A DNA stretch of 64,000 bases from a bacterium (GCA_016716565.1 JADJWC010000001.1:744001-808000), one strand, 5' to 3'. Shown: positions 1-9,877, counted from the stretch's first letter. Numbers and translations are program-made. Notes: generated by a model not told the origin, from the sequence alone.

Positions 1-431
1 GTGAAGTAGCAGAACATCCCGGTGGAGCAGTCGTCGTTCCGGTAACTGAGGATGGAAAGATTGTAATGGTTACCCAGCATCGTTTTCCGGTTAACCAGGT
101 TTTACTCGAACTTCCAGCTGGAAAATTGAGCAAGGGAGAGGATCCTTTCGTTTGTGCTGTCCGCGAATTAGAAGAAGAAACTGGATATAAATCTGACAAT
201 GTAACACCTTTAGGAAGTATTTATACAACTCCCGGATATTCAACAGAGAAACTCTGGATATACCTGGCAAAAAATTTAAGACCCGGTGCTCACAACCGTG
301 AAGAAGGAGAGTTTGGTATGCAAGTATTAGAATTTCCCTTTCAAGAAGTTGAGGAGAAAATTTATAATGGACAGATAGTCGATGGAAAAACAATCTGTGG
401 TATCTTTTTAGCAAGAAATTCACTTTTTTAA
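1..431 (+). CDS. Nudix hydrolase, ADP-ribose pyrophosphatase-like (5' end missing)
   Basis: The reading frame is open from base 3, so the gene begins before the window; the first in-window ATG (66) is internal. A complete Nudix box G-x5-E-x7-REUxEExGU is visible, beginning GKLSKGE and ending RELEEETGY (bases about 120-188). It binds the Mg2+ needed to cleave a nucleoside diphosphate linked to another moiety. The flanking PAGK before the box and TTPGYSTEK after it resemble ADP-ribose pyrophosphatases (NudF/YqkG type), so cleavage of ADP-ribose to AMP and ribose-5-phosphate is the likely reaction, but the substrate is inferred. The protein is cytoplasmic. A good terminator follows at 463-493, so the gene ends its transcript before recN. 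Confidence 0.85.
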   Translation, partial: EVAEHPGGAVVVPVTEDGKIVMVTQHRFPVNQVLLELPAGKLSKGEDPFVCAVRELEEETGYKSDNVTPLGSIYTTPGYSTEKLWIYLAKNLRPGAHNREEGEFGMQVLEFPFQEVEEKIYNGQIVDGKTICGIFLARNSLF

Positions 432-462
432 TGTTGTCATTTCACTTATTCTTTTGAAAAGA

Positions 463-493
463 AAATGCCATATCTTTGAGATGTGGCATTTTT
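463..493 (+). terminator. Rho-independent terminator after the Nudix gene
   Basis: A 13-bp inverted repeat with one mismatch (AAATGCCATATCT / AGATGTGGCATTT, arms 463-475 and 479-491, 3-nt loop) runs into a short T tract. It separates the Nudix gene from recN. Confidence 0.75.
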
Positions 494-509
494 ATTTGAT
501 AAATGATTT

Positions 510-2213
510 ATGCTCAAATCTTTTGAAGTTAAAGACTACGCTTTAATTGAACATATCACAGTTGAGTTTGGAAACGAACTCAATATCATCACCGGAGAAA
601 CCGGTGCAGGCAAATCAATATTGATTGATGCGATGAGTCTGCTTCTCGGTGAAAGAGCCTCAACAGAAGTAATTCGCAAAGGAGCGCAAAAATCTTTTGT
701 CGAAGGAATCTTCAATGTAAAGGGAAATAAAAAAGTAAAATCTCTCCTTAAAGAAAATGAAATTGAATTTAATGACGATTTAATTATCCGCCGCGAAATT
801 TCACTCAAAGGATCAAACCGGTGTTTCATCAATGATACTCCAGTAAATCTGAATCTGGTAAAAGATATTGGAAATCTGTTAGTTGATCTTCACGGACAGC
901 ACGAGCATCAATCTCTTCTTCGTACAGAAACTCACATAGATTATCTCGATGAATTCGGTGATTATGGAGATCTGCTTCAGCAGTATAGAAAGATTTATTC
1001 AGAACTTCTCCAGAAGGAAAGTGAACTGAAGGATCTCCAATCCAAAGAAAGCAGCATCAAGGAAAAGAAAGATTTTTATTCTTTCCAGATAAAAGAGATA
1101 GATAACATTTCACCGGAAGAAGACGAAGAAGAAAAGCTGATTTCCGAATTGAAAATTCTCGAGAACTCAGAAAAGCTCGCAGAATCAACCACAGAAATTT
1201 ATCAACTGCTTTACGAATCAGATAACTCAATTCAGACTGCATTGGCAAAAGTAAAAATGCTTCTTCAAAAACTGAATGAGATAGATAAATCTTTTTCCGA
1301 AGTTTTAAATGAATCAGAATCCGCATTAGCACAGATCGAAGACATTTCCGGCTTCATCAGAAATTACAATTCAAAGATTAATCTTGATCCGGAAGAAGTT
1401 GAAGAAAAGCGGCAGAGACTCGGTGCAATAAATCTTTTAAAGAAAAAATATGGCGGTTCGATAAAAAGCATTCTTGAAAATCGAAAAAAAATTGGTGAAG
1501 AATTTGAGCTTGCCGAAAATTTTTCCGGGAAAATTCACGAACTGTCAAAAAATATTTTTGAATTGAAAAAGAATGCCGGAAGTCTGGCCAGGAGTTTATC
1601 TAAAAAAAGAGAACAGGCAGCGAAGCTTGTCAAAAAAGGAATAGAAGAAACATTAAAAGAACTTGGTATTCAATACCCGCAATTCAAAACACAGATTGTA
1701 AACAAACAAAATGATGATGAGTCGGGAGTTTTTGCAGATGGAAAATATTTTAATTCGACCTCCAAGGGAATTGATGAAGTAGAATTTTTCATTTCGACAA
1801 ATCCCGGCGAAGATCTGAAGCCATTGTCCAAAGTTGCATCAGGTGGTGAAGTTTCTAGAATTATGCTTGCACTGAAATCGACACTCGCAAAAAATGATAA
1901 ATTGCCATTGCTGATATTCGACGAAATAGATGTCGGCGTGAGTGGAAGAGTTGCTCAGAAAGTTGGTAAGGCGTTAAAAAATCTTTCAACGTTTCATCAG
2001 GTTATTTCTATCACTCATTTACCTCAAATAGCAGGTTTTGCTGATCATCATTTTTCAATCGAAAAAATAACTCAAAATGAGAGGGTAATCAGTTCCATTA
2101 AAAAGTTACCTGAATCGGAAAGAATTACGGAAATTGCACGTCTTCTTAGCGGTGAAAAAATCACCGCAGCCAGCCTTAAAAGCGCCCGCGAATTGATCGG
2201 TCAAAAGGAATAA
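510..2213 (+). CDS. recN: DNA repair protein RecN
   Basis: 567 aa, the usual RecN length. It is an SMC-like ATPase that acts early in double-strand-break repair with RecA. The N-terminus has the typical RecN opening (LKSFEVKDYALIEHITVEF) and a Walker A motif GETGAGKS at residues 29-36. The middle (about 150-370) is charged and coiled-coil-like. The C-terminal half carries the ABC signature SGGEVSRIMLALK and a Walker B LLIFDEIDVGVSG, followed by the conserved QVISITHLPQIA stretch. The ATG start at 510 is well placed, with the full N-terminal ATPase motif. The protein is cytoplasmic and nucleoid-associated. No LexA-like operator was recognised upstream. Confidence 0.95.
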   Translation: MLKSFEVKDYALIEHITVEFGNELNIITGETGAGKSILIDAMSLLLGERASTEVIRKGAQKSFVEGIFNVKGNKKVKSLLKENEIEFNDDLIIRREISLKGSNRCFINDTPVNLNLVKDIGNLLVDLHGQHEHQSLLRTETHIDYLDEFGDYGDLLQQYRKIYSELLQKESELKDLQSKESSIKEKKDFYSFQIKEIDNISPEEDEEEKLISELKILENSEKLAESTTEIYQLLYESDNSIQTALAKVKMLLQKLNEIDKSFSEVLNESESALAQIEDISGFIRNYNSKINLDPEEVEEKRQRLGAINLLKKKYGGSIKSILENRKKIGEEFELAENFSGKIHELSKNIFELKKNAGSLARSLSKKREQAAKLVKKGIEETLKELGIQYPQFKTQIVNKQNDDESGVFADGKYFNSTSKGIDEVEFFISTNPGEDLKPLSKVASGGEVSRIMLALKSTLAKNDKLPLLIFDEIDVGVSGRVAQKVGKALKNLSTFHQVISITHLPQIAGFADHHFSIEKITQNERVISSIKKLPESERITEIARLLSGEKITAASLKSARELIGQKE

Positions 2214-2217
2214 TATT

Positions 2218-2268
2218 TGCTTCTTGTAATCAATTAATCATTCATTGTTGATTTAAAGAAGCATTTTT
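2218..2268 (+). terminator. Candidate terminator after recN
   Basis: The arms TGCTTCTT (2218-2225) and AAGAAGCA (2256-2263) are perfectly complementary and followed by five T residues. The loop is long (30 nt), so efficiency is uncertain. Confidence 0.55.
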
Positions 2269-2287
2269 AATTTCTAATACGATCTGA

Positions 2288-3343
2288 ATGAAAAAAACAT
2301 TAAACACAATTTTTATTGCGACTATTCTTGTCTTGCAATTTTCATCTAGAATAAATTCGCAGTCAATCTCTGAAACTCTATCTAATTTATCTTCGGATGC
2401 AGTTCTGAAATATTCCGAACCCGTTATCAGTGCATTTGGGTCGAGCATGAACTCGGGATGGTTTACAGGTTTGCCTGCTTCTTCAAATGGAATTCATGCA
2501 AAACTGAGATTTGTTGGAGTTGGATCATTCTTTTCAGATGATTTGCGGACATTCAGTCATACAGGCAATTTACGATTAACATCAGCTCAAGTTGATGAAA
2601 TTCTTATTTCCTCCGGTTACGACCCAAACACCATTCCTGATTATGAATCAGTAAAGAATGAAATACTTTCGAGAGATTGGGAAGTAATATTTAACGGACC
2701 AACCATCACCGGAAATTATGATGACTATCTCAAAGTTGATTTTCCTTCCGCTGAAGTTCAGGGATACACGATCGATCAATACACACTCGAGCTAACAGAT
2801 GTTCGCGGGTATCTGGACAATATTGATATCATGCCTTCACCGGCAATCCAGTTTGATCTTGGTAGCGTAATAGGGACTGGTGTTTCAGTTCGTTATTTCC
2901 GCGGAATAAATCTACAGGATTTGGGTATTGTAAATATCTGGGGTGCTGGATTCACTCATAATCTGAATTACTGGTTTGCGGAATCATTACCGATCGAGAT
3001 TGGTTTTGGATATTATTTCCAGAATTTCAAAGTTGGAGATATTTTTAAGAATACAGCTTCCCAATTGGGAATGTTCATCAGTAAAAAATTAGGCGGAAGG
3101 ATTTCAATAGAGCCGTACGCAAGTCTGACTTATGAAAGTTCGCGCAGTGAAATTGATTATAAATATGAATTTGATAGTCCTGCAGGAAGACAAGAACTTC
3201 AACTTCAGATCGATTATAGTGGTGACCGAAGTGTTAACCTCGCAATCGGGACATCGATAAATCTTTCAATTTTTGTTGTGAATTTTGATTATAAATTTGG
3301 CGGAACAAGTACCGGTACAGCAGGCATAGGATTCGGATTTTAA
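2288..3343 (+). CDS. Exported outer-membrane protein, DUF6588-like
   Basis: 351 aa with a clear Sec signal peptide (MKKTLNTIFIATILVLQFSS) cleaved near residue 24. After it comes a stretch with conserved-looking FGSSMNSGW...GIHAKLRF motifs, then a C-terminal half made of alternating aromatic beta strands (for example WFAESLPIEIGFGYYF, then RISIEPYASLTYESS), ending in F-G-F. This looks like a small outer-membrane beta-barrel; from memory the N-terminal motif resembles the Bacteroidota family DUF6588, of unknown function. It has no T9SS tail, unlike the large exported proteins downstream. It stands alone between recN and hemW, with 52 bp to the latter. Confidence 0.6.
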   Translation: MKKTLNTIFIATILVLQFSSRINSQSISETLSNLSSDAVLKYSEPVISAFGSSMNSGWFTGLPASSNGIHAKLRFVGVGSFFSDDLRTFSHTGNLRLTSAQVDEILISSGYDPNTIPDYESVKNEILSRDWEVIFNGPTITGNYDDYLKVDFPSAEVQGYTIDQYTLELTDVRGYLDNIDIMPSPAIQFDLGSVIGTGVSVRYFRGINLQDLGIVNIWGAGFTHNLNYWFAESLPIEIGFGYYFQNFKVGDIFKNTASQLGMFISKKLGGRISIEPYASLTYESSRSEIDYKYEFDSPAGRQELQLQIDYSGDRSVNLAIGTSINLSIFVVNFDYKFGGTSTGTAGIGFGF

Positions 3344-3395
3344 TTTTTTTTATTTCATTTCTTTTCTCTTTCCTATAACTTAGCGTAAAAACGAT

Positions 3396-4553
3396 TTGAC
3401 TTTTACGCAATTGAAACAAACTGCCTGCTACATACATATTCCTTTCTGCGATCATAAATGTATTTATTGTGATTTCTATTCAATAATTACTTCGGATAAT
3501 ATTAATTCATTTCTGAAATCTTTGAAAAAAGAAATCGAACATTATGCTGAAAAGTACTCAGAGGGAAGAGAACTAATTTCAATCTACTTCGGTGGGGGAA
3601 CTCCATCACTGATGGATGCAGATTATATTTCGGAAATTATCGGGGATATCAAATCAAATTTTTCTGTACTTAATAATGCGGAAATTTCACTGGAGACAAA
3701 TCCTGGTACTGTCTCACTTGATAAACTGAAATTGTTCAAGCAAGCAGGAATTAATAGGATAAGTGTTGGCATTCAATCATTTGATGACGATGATTTGAGA
3801 TTTCTCACGCGAATTCATAATTCGGAAACTGCAATTCAAACAGTAAATGATGCAGCCAAAGCTGGATTTGAAAATATTAGTCTAGATCTAATTTTCAATT
3901 TACCCGGACAAACAAAACAAAAATGGCTGGAGAACTTAAAACAATCAATCAATCTTCCAATCAACCACATTTCTGCTTACAGCCTGATACTTGAACGAGG
4001 AACTATACTTAACAAAATGGTTCTCGATGGAAAAGTAAAAATCGCCGATGAAGATTATGATGCTGAGCTTTATCAAACTACAATTGAACATTTAACTTCA
4101 AATGGATTTCATCAGTATGAGGTTTCAAATTTTTCGAAGCCTGGTTTTGAGTGTGTTCACAATAATGCTTACTGGCATTACACGGATTATTTTGGTTTTG
4201 GTACTTCAGCACATTCATTTATAAATGGAAGACGATGGTGGAATTTTTCAAGTCTGAAAATGTATATAGACAAAATTGAAAATAGCGGAAATGCTGTTGC
4301 AGGTTCGGAAGATATAAGCAATGAAAAAGCTATTGATGAATTTGTAATGCTTGAACTGCGCAGTTCAGGATTAAATCTGCAAAAACTCAATAATCAATTT
4401 GGAATCGAAATAAAGGAATGGTTAAAAAATAAATATCCTTATTTTGAACTATTGAAGAATCAGAATTTTGTAACAATCGATAACGATATTGTTAAACTTA
4501 CTCCAAAAGGATATGCTGTCTGCGATGAAATACTTTCAGAAATTCTTTCATAA
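3396..4553 (+). CDS. hemW: HemW-type radical SAM haem chaperone
   Basis: 385 aa, typical of HemW (formerly 'oxygen-independent coproporphyrinogen III oxidase-like'). The radical-SAM cluster motif CDHKCIYC places the three 4Fe-4S ligands at residues 18, 22 and 25. The SAM-binding 'GGGTPS' segment, the ETNPGT strand and GINRISVGIQSF follow as in HemN/HemW. The start is TTG at 3396, because no ATG lies upstream of the cluster motif; TTG at 3411 is an alternative. HemW proteins insert haem into respiratory proteins rather than oxidising coproporphyrinogen. True HemN uses CxxxCxxCxC, and here the position after the third Cys is D-F, favouring HemW. A transporter gene follows after 12 bp and may be cotranscribed. 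Confidence 0.88.
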   Translation: MTFTQLKQTACYIHIPFCDHKCIYCDFYSIITSDNINSFLKSLKKEIEHYAEKYSEGRELISIYFGGGTPSLMDADYISEIIGDIKSNFSVLNNAEISLETNPGTVSLDKLKLFKQAGINRISVGIQSFDDDDLRFLTRIHNSETAIQTVNDAAKAGFENISLDLIFNLPGQTKQKWLENLKQSINLPINHISAYSLILERGTILNKMVLDGKVKIADEDYDAELYQTTIEHLTSNGFHQYEVSNFSKPGFECVHNNAYWHYTDYFGFGTSAHSFINGRRWWNFSSLKMYIDKIENSGNAVAGSEDISNEKAIDEFVMLELRSSGLNLQKLNNQFGIEIKEWLKNKYPYFELLKNQNFVTIDNDIVKLTPKGYAVCDEILSEILS

Positions 4554-4565
4554 ATTAATTTAAGA

Positions 4566-5789
4566 ATGTTCAAACTTAAACTCCACTGGCAAATACTGAT
4601 CGCTTTAATCCTTGGAATTCTTTATGGATTATTTTTTCCCGGGGCAGCAGATTACGTTACCTGGATGGGGACAATTTTCCTTCGCGCACTCAAAATGATA
4701 ATCGTTCCACTCGTGTTCAGCTCAATTGTTTCGGGAGTTACAAGTATCGGCTCGGCTCAGAGTTTAGGTAGATTGGGTTTAAAGACCGTTACTTACTATG
4801 TGCTGACAAGCCTTTTTGCTATACTGACAGGATTAGTTTTAGTGAATTTTATGAAGCCTGGAGTTGGTGCTGATCTCGGGTTCAGTGAGTCAGTTGAAGG
4901 ATTAAGTACAGTATCAGGCGGACTAGCTGATATTATTTTCAGGATTATCCCCGAAAATGTTTTCCAGGCTTTCATAACTGCAGATATGCTAGCGATAATC
5001 TTTTTTTCACTTCTGTTTGGATTCTTTATAACGAGAACTCAAAATAACTCAAGAGATCAGTTAACAAATTTCTTCAATGCTTTCTTTGAAGTAATGATGA
5101 AGATGACTGTATTCATAATAAAGTTTGCGCCGCTTGGTATCTTCGGGATAGTTGCCGGAGTTGTTGCACAGCAGGCTGGTGACAGAGAAGCGCTTTTTGG
5201 AATTATGCACCGGATGGGTCTTTATATGTTGACTGTTATACTGGGACTTGCATTTCACACGTTCATTACTTTACCACTGATCTTAAAATTAATCGGGAGA
5301 GTAAGCCCTAAACTTCATTTCAAGGCGATGACAACTCCTTTGCTTACTGCATTTTCAACGGCATCTTCATCAGCAACTCTTCCATTGACAATTGAAGCTG
5401 TGGAAAACGAAGCCGGTGTATCAAATAAAATATCGAGCTTTGTTTTACCGCTTGGCGCAACAATTAATATGGATGGTACGGCTTTGTATGAATGTGTAGC
5501 TGCAATGTTTATTGCCCAGGCATATGGAATTGAATTGAGTTTTGCACAGCAGATGATAGTAGTTATAACAGCTTTGCTTGCATCAATTGGCGCCGCAGGA
5601 ATTCCAATGGCAGGTCTCGTAATGATGTCAATAGTTTTAACTGCGGTTGGACTTCCACTTGAAGGTGTTGGATTAATTCTTGCAGTTGACAGAATACTCG
5701 ATATGTGCAGAACAGCAGTAAACGTATTCAGTGATACATGCGGAACGGTAGTTATTGCAAAAACCGAAGGTGAATCTCTAAAGATTTAA
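4566..5789 (+). CDS. Dicarboxylate/amino acid:cation symporter (DAACS family)
   Basis: 407 aa integral inner-membrane protein with about eight hydrophobic segments. The family signatures are all present: the serine-rich hairpin SSSATLP (residues 267-273), NMDGT (301-305) and the TM8 motif DRILDMCRTAVNVFSD. These build the substrate and Na+ sites of GltP/GltT/DctA-type secondary transporters, which import glutamate, aspartate or C4-dicarboxylates with Na+ or H+. The NMDGT motif and the R in DMCRT are typical of acidic-substrate carriers, but glutamate cannot be told from dicarboxylate by eye. It follows hemW by 12 bp, so the two could share a transcript. Confidence 0.9.
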   Translation: MFKLKLHWQILIALILGILYGLFFPGAADYVTWMGTIFLRALKMIIVPLVFSSIVSGVTSIGSAQSLGRLGLKTVTYYVLTSLFAILTGLVLVNFMKPGVGADLGFSESVEGLSTVSGGLADIIFRIIPENVFQAFITADMLAIIFFSLLFGFFITRTQNNSRDQLTNFFNAFFEVMMKMTVFIIKFAPLGIFGIVAGVVAQQAGDREALFGIMHRMGLYMLTVILGLAFHTFITLPLILKLIGRVSPKLHFKAMTTPLLTAFSTASSSATLPLTIEAVENEAGVSNKISSFVLPLGATINMDGTALYECVAAMFIAQAYGIELSFAQQMIVVITALLASIGAAGIPMAGLVMMSIVLTAVGLPLEGVGLILAVDRILDMCRTAVNVFSDTCGTVVIAKTEGESLKI

Positions 5790-5829
5790 TAAAAATTAAA
5801 AATGCTTTATAAAATTTTATGGTGTTAAA

Positions 5830-8244
5830 ATGAAAAATTTGATTTCAATTCTTATTCTTTTGTCTGTCTCAATTTATTCACAAAACGTTAAACAGATAAA
5901 ACTATTCATCAATAATGAAATTGATGTTCAGAAAGCTCAATCTCTCTCTTTAAATTTTGAGCATTCGATAGTAGATAAAGAGGGCGGCTTTACAATGTTT
6001 GTGAACGAAAAAGAGTTTGCTGCTATTTCAAACTCTGGAGTCAATTATCAAATACTTATTGATGACTGGCATGCATATTATAACTCACTGCCGAAGTTAT
6101 CCGAAGCCGAAAAAGAATTTATTAAAATGGATAGTCAGCGAGATTTTGGTGTTACCGGATTTGATTTCGGCTCGATGGGAGGTTACTACACATTTACCGA
6201 AATTGAAGCAGACCTTGATGAAATGTTCCAGCTATATCCGAATCTTATCACACAAAAATTTTCTATCGGAACAAGCCATGAAGGGAGAACAATTTGGGCA
6301 GCTAAAATTTCAGACAACCCAGGCCTAAACGAAAATGAGCCGACGGTTGGATTTGATGCTTTGGTTCATGCACGCGAGCCTCAATCGATGGCAACGCAGA
6401 TGTATTATATGTGGTATCTACTGGAAAATTATGGAACTGATCCAGAAGCAACTTACCTTGTGGATAACAGAGAAATGTATTTTGTTCCATGCTTCAATCC
6501 TGATGGTTACGAATATAACAGACTAACAGATCCAAACGGCGGCGGTATGTGGAGAAAGAACAGACGAAATAACGGCGGAAGTTATGGAGTAGATCTTAAC
6601 CGGAACTTCGGTTATATGTGGGGTTATGATGATATTGGTTCCAGTCCTATTCCAAGTTCTGAAACATACAGAGGTCCTTCAGCATTTTCTGAACCTGAAG
6701 CACAGGCAATAAGAGATTTTGCCATTCTTAATAATTATGGAACTCATTTTAATATGCATACACATGGCGGATATATTTTATATCCATGGGGATATATTGA
6801 TGCAGAAACTCCGGACTCACTAACATATAGAGAATTTGCAGCATTACTTACATCTTACAGTGGATATGCATTCGGCTCCGGTGGTCAGCTTCTCGGTTAT
6901 AATTCTAATGGAAGTATTCGTGACTGGATGTACGGAGAACAGATTACAAAAAATAAAACATTCGGTTATACAATTGAAATCGGTGATGCATTCTGGCCCT
7001 CACAAAGTCAGATTTATCCGATTGCCCAGCAGAATTTACGGACGATGATTTATCAATCATTTCTTGCCGGGGAATATGTACAGCTAGTCAATCCCAATTT
7101 TAGTAAAGAATATTTTCTCCCCGGTGATGTGATTGCTCTTTCTCCCGAATTCAGGAATAAAGGACTGGCAACAGCATATAACTTGACTTTTGAATTAAGT
7201 TCTCCAAGTCAGTATGTGAGCATCATAGTCGGCAGTGCATCTCTGGATTCAATTGAAGCAAGAAGTTCATCTGCAATTTCACAACCATTATTTTTTGAAA
7301 TATCAAGTCAAACTCCGGTTGAAACACAAATACCTGTAGTGTTAACAACAAAAATTAATGGAGTTACAGCCTCAAGTGACACAACAAATATTATTACTGG
7401 TTTTCCGGTTTTTATATTTGAGGATAATGCCAATGATCCAGATGCGTACTGGACAATTACAAAAACACCGACAACAAGCCCTCAATGGGACTCAACTTAT
7501 AAATCTTTCTATTCAGAGCCGAATTCTTACACAGATAGTAAAAATGGCAACTACATTAATAATGCAACAGTGACCATGACTTTGACTTCACCAATCGATC
7601 TTTCAGGATACCCTAATCCAAAATTAAGTTACTGGACAAAACTGGATATTGAAAGTGATTATGATTATGGACAGGTAAAAGTATCAACAAATAACGGAAC
7701 CAGCTGGATTCCACTTGCAGGCAACTATACTCAGCCTGGTGTTTCTCCACAACCTGTGGGTCAGCCTGTTTATGATGGAAACATTTCAAACTGGGTAAAA
7801 GAAGAAATAAGTCTTGCTGCTTACACAAGTAATCTGGTAAAGATTCAATTCCAGTTAAAAACAGATGGCGGAGTTACAAGAGATGGCTGGTATCTTGATA
7901 ACATTGGAATTTTTATTTACACTATTCCTACCGGAATTATTAAAGATGAAAAACCGGTTTATAAATTTTCATTGGAACAGAATTATCCAAATCCATTCAA
8001 TCCAAGGACAGTGGTCAGTTATCAAATTCCGATGAGTTGTAATGTAACATTAAAAGTTTATGATGTTTTGGGAAATGAAATTGCAACATTGGTTAATGAA
8101 GAAAAACCTGCAGGAAGTTATGAAGTTGAATTCAATAGTCATTCCGGCTTGTCCGGAATCGGGGAGCTATCAAGCGGAATTTACTTCTACACTTTAAAAG
8201 TTGGAAATTTTGTTGAATCCAGGAAAATGATACTAATGAAATAA
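5830..8244 (+). CDS. Secreted M14 zinc carboxypeptidase with T9SS tail
   Basis: 804 aa. Signal peptide at residues 1-18 (ending SIYSQ). The peptidase M14 domain spans about 115-410: zinc ligands H180 and E183 (HARE), third ligand H310 in NMHTHGGYILYPWG, and catalytic Glu E383 in YTIEIGD. The R-x-N-R-N-x-x-x-x-x-G-V-D-L-N-R-N region is also typical. A beta-sandwich follows (about 420-700, with a possible carbohydrate-binding or jelly-roll domain around SPIDLSGYPNPKLSYWTK), and then a T9SS type A sorting domain (NYPNPFNP to MILMK). It should cleave C-terminal residues from peptides outside the cell. The tail has an unusual extra loop coded by a small palindrome (8141-8159). A strong terminator follows. 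Confidence 0.92.
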   Translation: MKNLISILILLSVSIYSQNVKQIKLFINNEIDVQKAQSLSLNFEHSIVDKEGGFTMFVNEKEFAAISNSGVNYQILIDDWHAYYNSLPKLSEAEKEFIKMDSQRDFGVTGFDFGSMGGYYTFTEIEADLDEMFQLYPNLITQKFSIGTSHEGRTIWAAKISDNPGLNENEPTVGFDALVHAREPQSMATQMYYMWYLLENYGTDPEATYLVDNREMYFVPCFNPDGYEYNRLTDPNGGGMWRKNRRNNGGSYGVDLNRNFGYMWGYDDIGSSPIPSSETYRGPSAFSEPEAQAIRDFAILNNYGTHFNMHTHGGYILYPWGYIDAETPDSLTYREFAALLTSYSGYAFGSGGQLLGYNSNGSIRDWMYGEQITKNKTFGYTIEIGDAFWPSQSQIYPIAQQNLRTMIYQSFLAGEYVQLVNPNFSKEYFLPGDVIALSPEFRNKGLATAYNLTFELSSPSQYVSIIVGSASLDSIEARSSSAISQPLFFEISSQTPVETQIPVVLTTKINGVTASSDTTNIITGFPVFIFEDNANDPDAYWTITKTPTTSPQWDSTYKSFYSEPNSYTDSKNGNYINNATVTMTLTSPIDLSGYPNPKLSYWTKLDIESDYDYGQVKVSTNNGTSWIPLAGNYTQPGVSPQPVGQPVYDGNISNWVKEEISLAAYTSNLVKIQFQLKTDGGVTRDGWYLDNIGIFIYTIPTGIIKDEKPVYKFSLEQNYPNPFNPRTVVSYQIPMSCNVTLKVYDVLGNEIATLVNEEKPAGSYEVEFNSHSGLSGIGELSSGIYFYTLKVGNFVESRKMILMK
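8141..8159. repeat. Small palindrome inside the T9SS tail of the carboxypeptidase
   Basis: Arms ATTCCGG (8141-8147) and CCGGAAT (8153-8159) flank a 5-nt loop. The encoded stretch NSHSGLSGIGELSSG is about six residues longer than the usual N-A-S-G-L-S-S-G seen at this place in the neighbouring cargo tails, so the palindrome looks like an in-frame insertion in a surface loop. Confidence 0.55.
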
Positions 8245-8269
8245 TTAAATCATATCGAAGAAATTCCAA

Positions 8270-8298
8270 CCCCGCTGAATAATAAAGCGGGGTTTTTT
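8270..8298 (+). terminator. Rho-independent terminator
   Basis: Perfect 7-bp stem CCCCGCT/AGCGGGG (8270-8276, 8286-8292) followed by six T residues, 25 bp after the carboxypeptidase stop. The rest of the 374-bp gap up to 8618 is AT-rich; it holds a short TTGCTTGT...CAAGCAA dyad near 8300-8317 and nothing else I can name. Confidence 0.9.
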
Positions 8299-8618
8299 AT
8301 TTGCTTGTGACAAGCAAGGCACTATTGTTTTTATTCAAAATTAATTTGATGTTTGCCTCCAATAAAATGTCTGATATTTAAAGATGGTTTTATAGCCCTA
8401 ACTAGCTATCCCCCAATAATCTTAATCTTCTTATATCCCTAAGCGTAGATGCGGTGATTATGTTTTTTGCTTTGGTTAATTAATGCTTAGCAATTAAATG
8501 AATACATGGCTCTGTTCGTAATAGGGATTTAATTACAAGTTGAGGGTTTTATTTAAAAATTCGGATTGATTTGATTTTATTAATTAACAATAAATAATTC
8601 AAAAATAAGGGTACAAAA

Positions 8619-9827
8619 GTGAAAACTGTTTTATCTCTATTACTTATTTTATCTCTCAATGCTGTGGTAACTGCACAATGGCAGCAAATCATTTCCGGAT
8701 TACCAAGCTCTTCAGTCTATGGACTGGATACAGACGAACAGTACATTTATGCGGGCACCAGCAGTTCCGGAGTGTATCGTTCATCAAATAAAGGAAACAA
8801 TTGGATTGCTGCTAATAGTGGATTACCAGCTTCAAATGCCTGGGAAGTTAATTCAATCAACGATACTCTGTTCGTGGGATTTTTTGGTCCCGGCGCATAT
8901 CGTTCAGCTGACTACGGAATTACATGGGATACTCTTTTAATCGGGCAACTGAGTAGCTCTGTCCGGAGTTTTATCTCTCTTAATAATTTTCTATTTGCAG
9001 CAACCTGGGGAAGTGGAATTTTCCGATCTTCCGATGGAGGTGATAATTGGACTCCAATAAATAATGGATTAAATCACCAAACATTTTGGGATATTTTCTC
9101 TATCGGAGATACTTTGCTCGCTGCAGGTCCGGGTGCAGGGATATATCGCTCCACTGACAATGGTAATAACTGGGTTCAATCAAATGATGGATTAACAGAT
9201 TTAGTAGCTTACAGAATTTGTTCATCAAATAATCACATCTTCATTGGAACTGCATACAGTGGAGTGTTTCGTTCCTCCGATTTTGGTAAAAGCTGGTCTC
9301 AGGTAGGACTGAGCGGCAATACCATTTATGCTTTTTTATCGTATGGCACTTTTCTTTTCGCTGGCACTAGTAATACAGGGGTTTTTATTTCAACAGATTC
9401 CGGAAATACCTGGGAAGAATTTAATAATGGCAATATAGCAGGACAGGTGGTTGAGATAGTAACAGATAGTACTTACTTGTATGCTGCGACGCTTGGTGGC
9501 GGCGTTTATCGCTACGACGTAAATAATATCACTTCAGTTAACAACTCCGATTTAGAAATACCAGCTTCATTTGAATTAAAGCAAAACTTTCCTAATCCAT
9601 TTAATCCTTCAACCAGTATCCAGTATCAAATATCTAGTATCTCGCAAGTGATTCTTAAAGTTTATGATGTTCTTGGAAACGAAGTTGCAACTTTAGTCAA
9701 CGAGGAACAATCCGCTGGAAGTTATGAAGTAGATTTTGATGCTTCAGGATTATCAAGCGGAATGTATTTCTATAAAATACAAGCCGGATCATTTACTGAA
9801 ACAAAAAAAATGTTACTGTTGAAATAA
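8619..9827 (+). CDS. Secreted BNR/Ycf48-like beta-propeller with T9SS tail
   Basis: 402 aa. Starts with GTG at 8619 directly before the signal peptide (residues 1-19, ending VVTAQ). Residues about 20-310 form roughly six to seven repeats of about 40 residues with the pattern (Y/F)AGT-x-GV(Y/F)RS(S/T)D-x-G-x-x-W, the sialidase/photosystem-stability (BNR, Ycf48-like) beta-propeller. Such proteins usually bind ligands or act as scaffolds; no catalytic residues were recognised. Residues about 322-402 are a T9SS type A sorting domain ending KKMLLLK. It is bounded by terminators on both sides, so it is probably monocistronic. Confidence 0.85.
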   Translation: MKTVLSLLLILSLNAVVTAQWQQIISGLPSSSVYGLDTDEQYIYAGTSSSGVYRSSNKGNNWIAANSGLPASNAWEVNSINDTLFVGFFGPGAYRSADYGITWDTLLIGQLSSSVRSFISLNNFLFAATWGSGIFRSSDGGDNWTPINNGLNHQTFWDIFSIGDTLLAAGPGAGIYRSTDNGNNWVQSNDGLTDLVAYRICSSNNHIFIGTAYSGVFRSSDFGKSWSQVGLSGNTIYAFLSYGTFLFAGTSNTGVFISTDSGNTWEEFNNGNIAGQVVEIVTDSTYLYAATLGGGVYRYDVNNITSVNNSDLEIPASFELKQNFPNPFNPSTSIQYQISSISQVILKVYDVLGNEVATLVNEEQSAGSYEVDFDASGLSSGMYFYKIQAGSFTETKKMLLLK

Positions 9828-9851
9828 TTTTCTCTAAACATTATTAACTTG

Positions 9852-9877
9852 AAGACCGTCGCATGGCGGTCTTTTTT
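9852..9877 (+). terminator. Rho-independent terminator
   Basis: AGACCG/CGGTCT stem (9853-9858 and 9867-9872) followed by TTTTTT, 25 bp after the propeller gene stop. Confidence 0.85.

Noticed and set aside
9600..9650. Repeat insertion in the T9SS tail of the propeller gene 8619 (AGTATC-like words)
   Set aside because: The encoded hairpin is the same length as ordinary tails and the words are imperfect, so insertion cannot be supported.
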